From Clitoria ternatea (taxonomy: Eukaryota > Streptophyta > Magnoliopsida > Fabales > Fabaceae), in NCBI GenBank assembly GCA_037962975.1, contig CM075675.1:46174501-46238500 (forward strand): a stretch of DNA of 64,000 bases, in the 5' to 3' direction. Shown here in pieces: positions 45,999 to 57,982 of the stretch. The position numbers were made by a program, and so were the translations under genes. Position 1 is the first letter of the stretch, and every line of letters begins with the position of its first letter. The notes beneath the pieces were generated by a model. The model did not search any database, was not told where the DNA came from, and was given only the letters and a program-made list of their open reading frames with translations.

Positions 45999-47735
45999 TC
46001 AGACATCCTTGTTGGCTATCACTGCAGTGATGACCACAGCATCATCACCGCCAGGAATGGTTGGGCCAAAATCCTCATCGGAGAAAGAGATTGTTGGAGC
46101 TTCAATCCCACCTCTGAAAGGGCGATTGTCATTGACTTTCCCCTGCACAGATAGAATCATTCTATGATGATTCTTACGAGCTGTAATTGAAGCTCCTCCT
46201 CCAGCGAATCCTCCAGCAATCATGTCAATGACTTCACGCCGACCTTGACGCTGTTGCTGAGGAACGCCGTCTTTGTGCGCTATTTCATCCGTCATCACAC
46301 CCTTTTGTTTCTCCAAAGCAGAGAATTTTTTGACCGGATTACGATTATTGTCATCCCCGTCATCTGGATCCCTTTCTCTTTTCTCATTCCGCTCTACTCT
46401 GTCGAAAGATTTCTCTTTGAACAGGTATTGTTTTAACTTGCCTTCTCTAATTAGCGTCTCAACCGCGTTCTTTAGAGCTTGGCATTCATCAGTGGAATGA
46501 CCATTCTGTTCATGAAAATCGCAGTACTTACGGGGATTTCCTGGTTTTCTCAAGGGAGCTGGCCTTCTGATGCCATATATGCTGAAAGCTGGCCATCCGA
46601 CCTCTCTCAAAATCTGAGATGGTTTAGCAGATAGTTGTGCATAATGGCTGAAGGAATTAACATGTCTTTCTCGAGGTCGAGGAGAGTGGTTATTAACTCT
46701 GGGATTGGTGAATGGTCTCTCCATGCGTTCTGACCTCGTTTTCTCCTTACCCTTCTGGGTTTGGGAAGGTAGCGTTGATGGCTTTTTCTTTGCAGCTATG
46801 GCCTCCAAGTGCATCTCTATACTCACGTATTTCGAGGCTTTTTTCCTGAACTCCTCGAAAGTTATAGGAGGGCTTTTCGCTAAAGAGAGAGCAAAAGCTG
46901 ATCCTGGCTGCAACGCCTCAATAACGATATGCAGCTTAATAGACTCTGTGAGGTTAGGAACCAGGGCTGCTTCCTTGTAGAACCTCTTCAAGAAATCTTT
47001 TAAGCCTTCATTTTCACCTTGCTTAATCTGAGCCAAGGTATGAGACGTCCTGGGCACATCTCTAGAGATGACGAAGTGAGTCTCAAAAGTAGCTGCCATC
47101 TCAGCCCAAGAACCTATGGATCCAGAGGGTAAACCTTTAAACCATCCTAGGGCCTCCTCAGATAATGTTCGAGGGAACATTCGGCACATCACATCTTCAT
47201 CAGCCCCCAAGTACATGGCTTCAAATACGTAAGCATCAAGGTGCTTAGTAGGATCAGTTTCTCCATTGTATTTTCCGATGGAAAGTGGCTGAGTAGTTTG
47301 AAGGTGCTTGGGAATGTGGATGCTCATAAGTCTCCTTGAAAAAGGAACCTTTAGCTTGTAAGACACTGGGGGTGCTGTTGTTGACTCCTTTTTCCTTCGG
47401 GAAGCTTCATCTTCAGAGTCATGAGTTTGTTCTCCCCCCTCAAACGTAGGGATATTTGAGTATTGGAGAGTGGTGGACTTTTCACCATCAGTTGTGTGGG
47501 GAATGTTTCGCGTTCGGGATGATTCTTTATCCTCGCTTTGCTTTCTTTCTCTTCGCAATTCAGCGAGCTCCCTCTGAAGTTGGCTGATCAGCTCATCGCG
47601 AGGATCAGGATTAGACACTGTTACTATTTTCTTCGAGCTGCCCCCATGAGAATCAAAGTTGAGCTTCTTGAAAACATTGGGGTTAGTTCTGTCTTCAGGC
47701 TGATTCTCCACGAAATCTTGTGCTTCGCCTTCCAT
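45999..47735 (-). pseudogene. gag: gag of element C, separated from pol by one TGA
   Basis: The 578-codon minus-strand frame starts at ATG 47735 shortly after the primer binding site. It contains a coiled coil (LISQLQRELAELRRERKQ), the retrotransposon gag capsid region (DPTKHLDAYVFEAMYLGADE, ALGWFKGLPSGSIGSW) and a zinc-knuckle variant YCDFHEQNGHSTDEC near residue 410. It stops at TGA 45999-46001. The next codons in the same frame are the protease active site, so gag and pol were one frame and the TGA is a recent change, probably C to T in an Arg codon. Programmed readthrough is possible but less likely. Confidence 0.88.
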
Positions 47736-47780
47736 TGTGGATTACTTGCTCTTTCAATGGATATGGGAATAACTTTATCA

Positions 47781-47799
47781 GGTCCCACTGGGCGTGCCA
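47781..47799 (-). other. Primer binding site of element C
   Basis: On the minus strand TGGCACGCCCAGTGGGACC, one base inside the 5' LTR. It differs from the sites of A and B, so the primer tRNA may differ. Its identity was not checked. Confidence 0.72.
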
Positions 47800-47800
47800 A

Positions 47801-48530
47801 TGATCGGTCCTGAACCGAGGTCTAGAGATCCGGACTCAAGTCAATCACAAACAGTATGTAAATACCGTATAGGAGACCGGATGTATGATTATCCGGTATG
47901 AGTATCCGTTGTCCTTGAGCAGAGAGAACGGACTGGGCGTCCTGGAGGTCCTTCACACCGACCTAACACGTTGAAGTGGGCGAATGGTGGTGTCACCTGC
48001 AAAGATTCTCCGACGCTCAAGTCAGTGATGATATTCCAAGTAAGGAATGTATTTCAGAGAGCAATTGCTTATGAGAATAGTTGAAGATCCCTCACTTCAT
48101 TATTGAAATGAGTTCATATACCTGATTGGCTCATTTTTCGAGGACTCGTTAGTGGGGAACCACTAACTCCCATTAGCATTATTATATTGCGCACTTACCA
48201 ACATGATTGGGTCAAGTGGCTATTTTTATATTGAGCATAGAGAATATAGACTAGGATTAGGGAACAAGTTGACCATTCCCGTGAGCAGAATTTGGCTCGT
48301 AGTGTAGGGAATTATTGATCGATCCCTGTAGCAATTATCCTTGTCTTTAGCACAGTGACGTGTGTATTGTCCGATGTCATGGTGTTATCCTGAACAACCG
48401 GTATAGGGAGAACGCCTGATACGGAATTACAGTCCGGATGTATACCGATGACACCGGTTACACGTTGATGTCTTGACAAAGACGTTGAAATATGCCTTGC
48501 AGGTCGGATACCGGTATTGAGACCGGATTA
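47801..48530 (-). repeat. 5' LTR of element C
   Basis: Matches 18854-19583. Its outer end reads TA instead of the usual CA on the plus strand (ACCGGATTA), a point change after insertion. Confidence 0.93.
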
Positions 48531-48535
48531 ATTGT
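48531..48535. repeat. Target site duplication of element C (right)
   Basis: ATTGT, identical to 18849-18853. Confidence 0.88.
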
Positions 48536-49613
48536 AAACATAGATGTATATGGTATGTTTTGAGAATCTGTTGACAGAGTAGTTATTATGCAATCATGGT
48601 ATATATATGTTTATGTTGCTTAATGAAGGCATTCATATGATGGTATTCAGGTAGCCCATACTTGGTGTTGGCATATTATCTGTTGCGTTGATGAATGAAT
48701 ATAGTGATGTCGGGTTATGCTTGTGTGATTTATATGGCATTGAGCCATCGTTGTTGTGTGTTAATGTATATTGGTAGGTATAGTGATCTATGTATGTTAT
48801 ACATGTGCATAATGTTGCTAAAATTCAATGACATGTAGTTGTGATAGTTCATATGCGAGATAAGATGTAAAAAAGGTGTGAAATAAGGTGTTCTACTGTC
48901 AACTGGACAGACGATTTGGAGTTTCAATGGGTGTAGGAACCCTCAGAAGGCATTACTAGGTCCATTGAGTTATGTAGAACTTGTTTGTGTTTGCAAATGG
49001 CCAATTGAATGGAGTTTGAGGTGGATTAATCATAGTTGTTGCTAGAAATTATGTGGATTGCATTTTTGTAGATAAGTTGGTCATACAAAGGAATTTTGGA
49101 GAACAAACTATGCTAATAGATCCGGAATGATGGAAATATAGCGCCCATGGAGTTTAGTAGCAATTAGAGTTGAAATAGACAAGTTAGGTAAGGCGGAAGT
49201 TGGTCCAAGTACCAAATTCTGTAGATTTTCTGCTTCTGATATGGTGTAATCAATTACAGCATTTCCTGTAATCGATTAGCACTATTTTGTGATATGGTGC
49301 AAGCGATTATAGCTTGTCCGTAATCGATTAGCCGCTTTCTGTGATCCATGTAATCGATTATCAGGATTATGTAATCGATTACTAGGTTGAGCCTAATCAA
49401 TTACTATCTCTTCTAATCGATTAGTAGTTGGTAATCAATTACCAGTTTGGGGTAATCGATTACCAGAGCTAAAGGTGGGGATTTTAAGTGGTATTTGGAG
49501 GCGTAGCCCTAGGTTCTTACTATTTATCGCTGGGGGACGTTAAAAATGAAAAATTTACTCTGATTTAATCAGCCCCTGAGATAAATATTAGGAATTGCTA
49601 AGGGAACGTTACA
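48536..49613 (-). mobile_element. Fragment of host LTR D (right piece, outer end)
   Basis: Read on the minus strand the segment would start TGTAACGTTCCC at 49613, a common type of start for plant Ty3-gypsy LTRs, then pass through the palindrome array and continue across the insertions of C and A to 4154. It has no coding capacity. The other end and a TSD cannot be seen, so calling it an LTR is inference. Confidence 0.45.
49248..49462. promoter_or_regulatory. Ten TAATCGATTA-type palindromes in five pairs, LTR D
   Basis: Sites start at 49248, 49269, 49300, 49321, 49351, 49372, 49394, 49414, 49432 and 49453. Within pairs the spacing is 21, 21, 21, 20 and 21 bp; gaps between pairs are 31, 30, 22 and 18. 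Five are exactly TAATCGATTA with a symmetric core, three or so read TAATCAATTA, and one is degenerate (AAGCGATTA). The arrangement is like that of element B although the LTRs are otherwise unlike. Confidence 0.85.
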
Positions 49614-49879
49614 ATATACACATAAACATACTTATTAGAAAAATAAAATAAAATTATGTCTAAGATAAATTTATACGTAATTATGATGTATAGGTTTTAA
49701 TAAGAAAAAAAATGTCTAGGTTGTAATTATGTTATAGTTAATATAAAAGGTAAAGTAAAATTTATATAGATCTTTATAAATTTTATCTAAAATAAAAAAA
49801 TAGGGGTTTATAAAAGCTATAAGATTTATGTGAAGGTTTATAAGTTTTATCAAATAAAAAAATGGTGGTTTATAAAAAT

Positions 49880-50416
49880 TAGAGTTGTTAATATGGGTTA
49901 ACCCGTATAATCCGTCAAAAACCCATCCAAATGAGGTGATGTGAGGTTGATCCCTTGTCGGAGGCAAGTTGAAATTTTTGGTTCATCTTGCTTGGCTGGT
50001 GGGTTGGCCGGTTGGCCCGCCAAGCTTTAGAAAACATAAAAAATCTTATTTTATAATGTTTTTAGTAATGAGTTGATGAGTTTATCTACCTTAAAAAATA
50101 TATAAAATAATCAAAAATAATCAAAATCAATTAATTTATTATTTTAAGAAGAAAATAAGAGAAAATTTATCAAATTATAAAAAAGCACAAAGTATTATGT
50201 TGCTAAAATGAAAAATTCAGGGAGTGTTTATTAGTTGAATGAGAAAAAAAAGTCATTAGCTCGTCGAGCTAGCTTGACTTGCTCTTCCAAAAACCCGCAA
50301 ACATAAGGACGAGATGGGTTGAATTTAGTGTAGTCACGAGCTAAAATTTTTTAACTCCACCCGCTACTTTCTTGGCGGATTGACGATCGTCGGTCTAACC
50401 TGCTTTGACATTCCTA
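49880..50416. mobile_element. hAT-like MITE, 537 bp
   Basis: The ends form imperfect inverted repeats (left TAGAGTTGTTAATATGGGTTA; right, reverse complement, TAGGAATGTCAAAGCAGGTTA). They are flanked by 8-bp direct repeats ATAAAAAT (49872-49879) and ATAAAAGT (50417-50424), 7 of 8 matching. The 8-bp TSD and TAG-type ends fit the hAT superfamily. The GGGTTGGCC and GGCCCGCC words inside are typical of such GC-patch plant MITEs. No transposase is encoded. Confidence 0.6.
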
Positions 50417-52763
50417 ATAAAAGTTATGTAACTTAGAGGGTGTAGTTGAGCGGGAGAGACACATCCTCCCATACCAAATGTGATTTCAATTATTGATTTG
50501 AGTATGGAATAATTTTAAAACTTTGGATCAACCGATCGATATAGAAAATAGGAATGAAATTAGTCACCGAGATACACCTATGCAACAAATAAACTAAAAT
50601 TTATGCAAAGGTTTATAGATTTTATCAAAACATATATGTATATAAAAATATATATAAGTTTTATATGGATTTACTTGCAAAAATATGCATGGGATGGAAG
50701 GTTTCATGTAAAATTTAAGTATAAATTTGCAAAAAAAAAAAAAAACCGTTGGAACAAACCATAAAAGCGTAGGTAGAGTTAAGTATGAGAATGTTCCAGC
50801 TAGTAAAATGATTAAAGGGGCTTTTTTACTTTAAAAGTATACGATTGCATTTACCTTCAGCTTCGGAAAGGAGTTAAAACTCTGAGTCAAAATTCATAAA
50901 GTTCAAAAACCAATCAAGTAATCAGAGGCTGTCTTCTGAAATTGTTGGAGTTTATTCCAGATTGGACCATTCAATTTAAAATTCTGTCATTTTAGCAGGT
51001 ATGTATCCAAAATGCTGTCTGCTACCAAATAGATTTTCCAGAATGATGCAGCAACGATACCCACTTACAAGTGCCAACCACAATCACATGTATATAGATT
51101 CTCTTCTTCTTATAAATGATGTCAATTCACAAATGCAATACACCAATATCTCAATTCAAATCCCTTTAGTTTTTCTTTCTTTCTTTTGATAAGTTTAGAT
51201 AAATTACGCCTTCAAATTCAATTAACATATACAGTTTATATTGATAAAATTTAAATTTATATTGTTAAAGATTTAATTTTAATTTTTAATTAATTAGATC
51301 AACTCTCAAAGTGTTTAAACTTAAAAGTGAAATGAGAAAAAAAAAAGAGAAAGAACCCTTAAAGAGGAATCTAATCTGTTCTTGTAATATAATGTTCCCT
51401 GTTATTATTAAACTTCATGATCAAATCAAGATATCACTTGTAATTTTAAAATTATTGCCTATAAAATGAACGTTATCACTTGTGCCTTTAGTGGGTGTAA
51501 GGTCTTGAATTAATTTTTGATTAATTCATGATACCGACGTGATTCGGTTTTGGAACAAACCTATACTTTGTTATGATTAATTCCCATTCATTGGGGGTCC
51601 TACTCTGCAAATAATGGTACTGCTTTACATATATAGCTTTCTTTAATTAACTTTAGGCAATGATAACCAAGAATCTTTGAACACTTTCCTGAACAAATCT
51701 GCTTCTGGGGTCTAAATCTAATATAATCTAATCATTTTGGCACTAACAGTGAGATTTGGGTCACAATTTGCCAGTTTGGATACTAGAACCTAGTCATCAC
51801 TTTACCAATTTTTGTTGTTTAAATGAAGAATATAAAAATATAGCATCACCCATGACCTCATTAATATATAGTATATTCCGGCACATTGCAGATCATATGT
51901 CACTACAAGCCTAGACCACTTACAATGAAATTGAGTTAGGGTAAATAACCTAATCTGGCCCTACGAAGGATTGCGGATCTCTGTGTGTATCCAACAGGGA
52001 TTCAGTGTATTTTCTTTGAGTCTAGTAAGGAGAAAAAGAGTTTGATATGTGTAATTTAATCTAATATATTTTACTGTGGAGTAAATTTTGATGTTATTAT
52101 GATAGAATATTACAAAAATAAATATAATAATAACGAAGTTAATATAAATTATCACTGTTTAAAAATAGGGATAAATTAACAAATTTGTATATGAAACAAT
52201 ATTTCAATACACAAACCTACTTCCCTTTCTAGCTTGTTTATTATTATAAATCTCATAAGTATATATAAAGCCTATAAAAAATTGAAAGTCAATCAATGTG
52301 AGACATAAAACTTTTAAAATATAACAACATTTTAAACATTTACAAGGACATTTAAAATATTGAAACTCAAACATAAGGATCAAGCTAATGTACCTTTGTA
52401 AGTAATGAATATAAGTATTTATAAAAGTTAAGATGAATCCCCTTATAACAATGATGATGTCATAACTTTTTTGAAAGTACGAGTAAAATTGTCATTGATA
52501 TAATAATTCTTAATAGGTCTGTATATATTTTCTAGTATGTTACAACCTCTTGAATTATCAGTATGACCTTTAACTCTAAATATTATGGATTCTACTAGTA
52601 GTTATATCGTGAGATGTTCTCGTAACACCAAATATCTTAGATATATACCGTATGGGTGCTTAAATACCAAAGCCTCAGGTCTCAAATTTGGTAGTTAAAA
52701 CAGTGTTTATTGTTTATTGTGACAATCTATTTGGTAATGCCAAATTGAAAATTTATCGATTTT
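50417..52763. other. AT-rich intergenic DNA
   Basis: I see no gene, RNA gene or clear repeat. Short open frames lack domains and codon bias. A poly-A run lies at about 50735-50745. Confidence 0.6.
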
Positions 52764-52768
52764 ATCTG
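52764..52768. repeat. Target site duplication of element F (left)
   Basis: ATCTG, repeated at 57978-57982. Confidence 0.88.
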
Positions 52769-53067
52769 TGTTAATATTGTTAACATGTATTTATGGTGCT
52801 AACTAATCAGCTCATTAATTAGAATTAGTTAGAGAGTTAGTTAGTTTGTTAGAGAGTTTACTTTACTTGTATATAAACTCTTCAATCTTTATTTTTTCAT
52901 TGACTGAATGAATCAGTTTTCATAAATTTCTCTCCTCTTTCTCTTTGAACCTTCTCCTATTTTTTCTCTGCTTTACCCTTCTCTGCTCATGGTTGTGGCA
53001 AATTTGGTGTTGGTTCTTGAGAAAGCATAAAAGTATGATTCCTATAGGTTATTAGAGAGTTTTGACA
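52769..53067 (+). repeat. 5' LTR of element F
   Basis: TGTTAATATTG to TTTTGACA, with a TATATAAA box at 52870-52877 and a CT-rich stretch after it. Confidence 0.9.
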
Positions 53068-53080
53068 TGGTATCAGAGCC
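53068..53080 (+). other. Primer binding site of element F
   Basis: TGGTATCAGAGCC directly after the LTR. TGGTATCAGAGC is the standard plant Copia site for initiator tRNA-Met. Confidence 0.9.
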
Positions 53081-53311
53081 CTTTTCCTAGGGGCTTTGCT
53101 ACGTATCTGAAGCTCAAACAATTTGTGATCAAGGTTTTGATTCTCCATTCTTAAGAGTTAAAAGGTGTCTCGATTCAATTTCCTTTGCATCGGTTTCTTC
53201 CATTCTTCTATTTTCTGGTAAGATCTTTTTGTTTTTGTTGTGGATCAAATTCTGTTCTAGTCTTCGTCTTCATCTTCTCTTCGAGTTCTTTGGTTTCTCC
53301 TTCTTTGCTTG

Positions 53312-54256
53312 ATGGCTAATTCTGTTATTGATGTCTTGAATCCATATTATCTTCATGTGAATGAAAATCCTGGTGTAACTATAGCTCCCTCAGTTTTGAA
53401 TGGAACCAATTATCACTCCTAGTCCAAATCTATGACTATGAGGTTGAGATTGAAAAATAAAATAAGGTTTATGGATGGCACTTTGCCGAAACCTGGGGAA
53501 AATGATCCTATGTCCAATGCCTGAGAGAGATGTAATACTATGGTCCTTTCTTGGATTATACATTCATTGGAACCTTCAATAGCTCAAAGCGTGTTGTGGA
53601 TAGATACTGTTGCAAAAGTGTGGAAGGATCTAAAAGATCAATACTACCAAGTAGATATGTTTCGGATTTCTGATCTTCAAGAGGAAATTTATAGTTTGAA
53701 GCAAGGTCACTTGACTATTACTCAGTACTATACACAGTTGTGAGGCTTATGGCAGGAGTTGGAAAATTTCAAGTCAATTCCTAACTGTACTTGTCAGATA
53801 GCATGTAGTTGCCAATTGATTCCTGCTATCAAGAAGTATAGAGAATATGATTATGTGATCCAATTTTTGAAGGGACTGAATAAGCAATATGCTTCTATTA
53901 GGTCTCAAATCATGTTGCTTGAGCCTTTACCAGATCTTAGCAAGGTTTTCTTATTACTTGTTCAACAAGAAAGACAGTTAGGCACTATTATTTCTGAACC
54001 TCAAGTTCTCATTACTGCTACTCAAGGGAAAGATGGTAGTGATGCTCAAATGTCACCTGTCCTGATGGCCTTTAGTGGTGGACAAGGTCGAGGAAATTCT
54101 AAAGGAGGCAAAGGAAGATTTCATAATTCTAGAAATCAAAATTTTTCAAATAAAGAATATAACACAAAACAATGTTCTTATTGTGGTAGGTCAGGTCACA
54201 CTATGGATATATGTTACAGAAAACATGGCTTCCCACCACATTATTTTAACAGGTAG
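53312..54256 (+). pseudogene. gag: gag of element F
   Basis: The frame opens at ATG 53312 (ANSVIDVLNPYYLH) and is interrupted by TAG near 53421, TGA near 53522 and TGA near 53741. The UBN2/gag-type region is recognisable (SLEPSIAQSVLWIDTVAKVW, LKGLNKQYASIRSQIMLLEP). A normal CCHC zinc knuckle (CSYCGRSGHTMDIC) lies at about 54174-54216. The frame ends at TAG 54254-54256. Confidence 0.85.
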
Positions 54257-54389
54257 AATCATAACATCAATCACTACATCCATGATGATATTGATAAGGA
54301 TGGTGATGATAAAGTTAGTATTCATTCCTTGAAGGAAATAAGAGAGGCGCCTAGTTTGAATTTCACTCCAGACTAACATAAAATTATTC

Positions 54390-57300
54390 TTGCATTACTC
54401 CAACGGACCAACCTATAAATTTCTAAATCAGAATACCACCAACAATCAGAATAAGAAAATGACTTCACAACCATCAGGTTTTGTGTGCAATTTAACCAAT
54501 TCTTCTTTGTCAAGTTCTTGGATCATTGATACAGGAGCCACTGTGCATGTTTGCAATAGTTTACATTTGTTTCATACTCATAAGAAAATCAAACCTGTGT
54601 TCCTGAGTCTACCTGGTGGAAATAGAGTTGTTGCTACCATTTCAGGCAGTTGTATTTTCACTAAATATCTATACCTTACTGATGTTCTTTTTGTTCCTTC
54701 TTTCCAATTCAATTTGATTTATGTTTCTAAGTTAACTAATACATTCTCTTGTAAATTCTTTTTTTCTTTGAATAAGTCAGATTCAGGATTGCAGTACCTT
54801 GAGGATGATTGATGTAGTTGACTTGAAATTTGACCTCTATGTGATGGATCCCGTTCATTTTCAAGGGGCTACTTTTACTCTTTTCCAAAATTAGGCCAAC
54901 ACTTTCCATTCATATGACACCAATACATGGCACCTCAGATTAGGTCATCCTTCTCACTAGAAGCTTCAACAGCTTAAACATATTTATCTATTCATTTCCT
55001 ATAAAAAATATAGTTTACCTTGTTATCATGGAAAACAAAGAAAATTTCCTTTTACTCATATTGATACTGTAACTAAAAACATCTTTGAAATAATACATGT
55101 TGACATTTGGGGGCCCTTGGCTATCCTTTTTGTTTTTGGCCACAAATACTTTCTCAGTATAGTAGATAATGCTAGTAGATTTACATGGTTGTACTTAATG
55201 AGATCCAAGTCTGAAACTAGTGTTTTGCTTCCATAATTTGTTCAACTTATTGAAACACAATTTTAGAAACAAGTTAAAATTATTAGAACAGATAATGGTC
55301 TTGAGTTTTTCATGAAACAGTGGTTTGTATCTAAAGGCATCATTCATCAAACCTCTTGTGTGGAAACCCCTCAACAAAATGGCATTGTTAAGAGCAAGCA
55401 TTAACATATTTTGGGGATGGCTAGGACTTTAATGTTTCAATCTCATATTCTCAAAACCTTTTGGAACCATGTTGTCACTCATGCTGTTTATTTGATTAAT
55501 CATTTGCCTACAAAATTTTTAAATAATAAGTCTCCTTATACTGTTTTGCATAAAGGAAAAATTCTTGACATTTCAGATTTAAAAGTTTTTGGATGTCTAG
55601 CATATGCTTCTACACTTATTTCACACATAACAAAACTTGACCCTAGATCAAGAAAATGCATTTTTTTAGGATATAAACATGACACTAAAGGTTATCTATT
55701 GCATGACTTGCATTCAAGAGAATTGTTTACTTCTAGAAATGTTCAGTTTCATGAAGATGTTTTTCCTATGCCTTTAACTACACCTTCTTCACAACAACAA
55801 CCTTTAATTCCCACTTCTTATGATCAACTCATTACTTATGATGATAAGCCTTATCTCCACCACCTTGACCTTTATATTCAAAACCATGTACCCTCTACAC
55901 CTTCACCAAATAACATTTTATCTCAACATCATTTATCACCTGATTGCTCATAACCTGATTCTGCTCTACCTTTTAGAAGGCCCACTCGAGAGAGTCATCC
56001 TCCTTTCTATCTGCAGGATTAACATCACACATTTGGCAACTTTAGGTGCTTCACCAACACATTCTTCTACAAGGTATCCTTTATCTTCTTTTCTTTCTTA
56101 TAATTCCCTGCATCCTCCATACAAAAATTTTTCTTTAACATTGTCTTCCATTCGTGAGCCTAACTCTTATTCTGAGGCAATTAAAGAATTTTGTTGGCAG
56201 TATGCTATTAGTGCTGAGTTGCAAGCTCTGGAGGCTAATCAAAGCTGGCATCTTGCTCAGCTTCCTGAAGGTCAGAAACTAATTTGATACAAGTGGGTTT
56301 TCAAGACTAAGCTCAAAGCTGATGGCTTCATTGAGAAGCACAAGGCTAGACTTGTTGCTAAAGGGTTTACACAAACTGAAGGCAGTGATTTCTTGGAGAC
56401 CTTCAACCCCGTGGTCAAGATGACCACCATTTGACTCCTCTTGTCCATTGCTTCTACAAAAAATTGGTATCTTCATCAACTTGATATTAACACTGCTTTC
56501 TTGCATGGTTCTTTGAATGAGGATGTCTATATGGAACCTCCCCCAGGTTTAACCTTACCTTCACCTCATTTAGTTTGCAAATTGAATAAATTTATCTATG
56601 GTCTTAGGCAAGCTAGCAGGCAATGGAATGTTAAACTCGTTGAAGTCTTGGTTTCTTCCAATTACACATAATCCAAGGTTGACTACTCCCTTTTTACCAA
56701 GAAATCTATAAAGGGTTTCACTGCTATCTTAACATATGTTGATGATTTAGTGTTTACAAGCCAGGATCTTGATGAAATCAGTCACATGAAGCATTTACTG
56801 CATACTAAATTTAGCATCAAAGATCTTAGTCCTCTAAAATGTTTTTTGGGATTTGAGATGGCTAGATCTAATTCAAGCATTCTGTAGTACCAGGAAAAAT
56901 ATGCTTGAAAACTTCTTCAAGAAACCGGTCTTCTTGCTTCTAAGCCAAGCAATATTCCTATGAATTCCAATATGAAACTTGGCATTCACTCGGGTACTCC
57001 CTTGTCTGATCCTACATCCTATAGAAGGCTCATTGGCAAGCTTGTTTATCTCACCAATACTAGACCTGACTTGTCTTTCTCTATGAGTAAGCTTAGCCAA
57101 TTTTTATATCAACCTACTGTAGATCACTATCAAGCTGCTCTCAAAGTCCTCAAGTATGTTAAACAGTCTCATGCCAAAGGACTTTGATTTCCCTCTACCT
57201 CTGATTTCAAGATGCAAGGTTACTCATATTCTGATTAGGCATCTTGCCCTGATAGCCGTAGATCTATCATTGGCTTTTGCTTTTTCTTGGGTCAATCCTT

Positions 57301-57690
57301 GATCTCCTGGAAAACCAAGAAACAGCACACCATCTCACGATCTTCTTCAGAGGTCGAATATCAAGCATTAGCTTTGGCTACCTATAAGGCCCTATGGCTT
57401 CTTTCTCTGCTTAATGATTTTGACATACAACATTCTTCTCCCATTACATTGTTCTGTGATAACTAATCTGCGTGATACATAGCATCTAACCCCGTGTTTC
57501 ATGAGCGCACAAAACACATTGAACTTGACTGCCACACTGTAAAGGACCGGGTTATGGCTGGTAGGATCCATCTTCTCCCAATTCCTTCAAGAACAACTAG
57601 CTGACATCCTCATCAAGCCGCTTGCTGCTGGGCCATTTTCTTTCCTCATTTCCAAGCTTGGAATGCATGATATACACATTCCAGCTTGAG
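54390..57690 (+). pseudogene. pol: pol of element F: protease, integrase, RT, RNase H remnants
   Basis: Protease shows WIIDTGATVHVCNS near 54520. Integrase has a GAG-pre-integrase-like part and the core (VDIWGPLA near 55100; IIRTDNG-type region near 55290) with stops. RT begins around 56290 (KWVFKTKLKADGFIEKHKAR) and keeps the catalytic YVDD at about 56737-56748. RNase H remnants include SRSSSEVEYQALA near 57340. At least three frame changes and more than eight stops separate these blocks, so no functional product is possible. A short polypurine tract (GAGGGGG) lies at 57688-57694, just before the 3' LTR. Confidence 0.88.
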
Positions 57691-57695
57691 GGGGC

Positions 57696-57977
57696 TGTTA
57701 ATATTGTTAACATGTATTTATGGCGGTAACTAATTAGCTAATTAATTAGAATTAGTTAGAGTTATTTAGTTTGTTAGAGAGTTTGCTTTACTTGTATATA
57801 AACTCTTCAATCTCTCTTTTTTCATTGAGTGAATGAATCAGTTTTCATACATTTCTCTTCTCCTTCTCTGTGAACTCTCCCCTCTTTTTCTCTGCTCATG
57901 ATTGTGGTAGATTTGGGGTTGGTTCTTAAAAGAGTGCAAGAGTGTGATTCATTGAAGTTCTTGGAGAGTTCTTAACA
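57696..57977 (+). repeat. 3' LTR of element F
   Basis: TGTTAATATTG to TCTTAACA, diverged from the 5' LTR by substitutions and small indels. Confidence 0.9.
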
Positions 57978-57982
57978 ATCTG
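57978..57982. repeat. Target site duplication of element F (right)
   Basis: ATCTG, identical to 52764-52768. Confidence 0.88.

Larger units (their letters stand above)
18854..48530 (-). mobile_element. Element C: Tat-like Ty3-gypsy element on the minus strand, split by element B
   Basis: Boundaries are 730-bp LTRs at 18854-19583 (3' LTR) and 47801-48530 (5' LTR) with TSD ATTGT. Without the nested element B (29552-42429 plus one TSD) it is about 16.8 kb. Reading the minus strand: primer binding site, gag, protease, RT, dual RNase H, integrase, then a 10-kb 3' region with tandem repeats and two tandem copies of an antisense gene on the plus strand. Antisense extra ORFs between pol and 3' LTR are known in Tat elements such as Grande. 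The LTRs differ at about 14 of 730 positions by eye, nearly all transitions. Confidence 0.92.
52769..57977 (+). mobile_element. Element F: decayed Ty1-copia retrotransposon
   Basis: A 5.2-kb element with about 290-bp LTRs, a TSD, an initiator-Met-type primer site (TGGTATCAGAGC), and order gag, protease, integrase, RT, RNase H, which defines Copia. It has many stops and frameshifts, and the LTRs differ clearly (several substitutions and a 4-bp-scale indel in the first 100 bp). It is an old, inactive copy about 2 kb upstream of the protease gene. Confidence 0.92.

Noticed and set aside
45999..46001. Programmed TGA readthrough between gag and pol of element C
   Set aside because: The stop sits immediately before the protease active site, where a fused Gag-Pol frame is usual, and fits a single C-to-T change. 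No readthrough context is known for this lineage. Not excluded.
53540..57187. Individual open frames in element F as separate genes
   Set aside because: They are pieces of one Copia gag-pol broken by stops and frameshifts.
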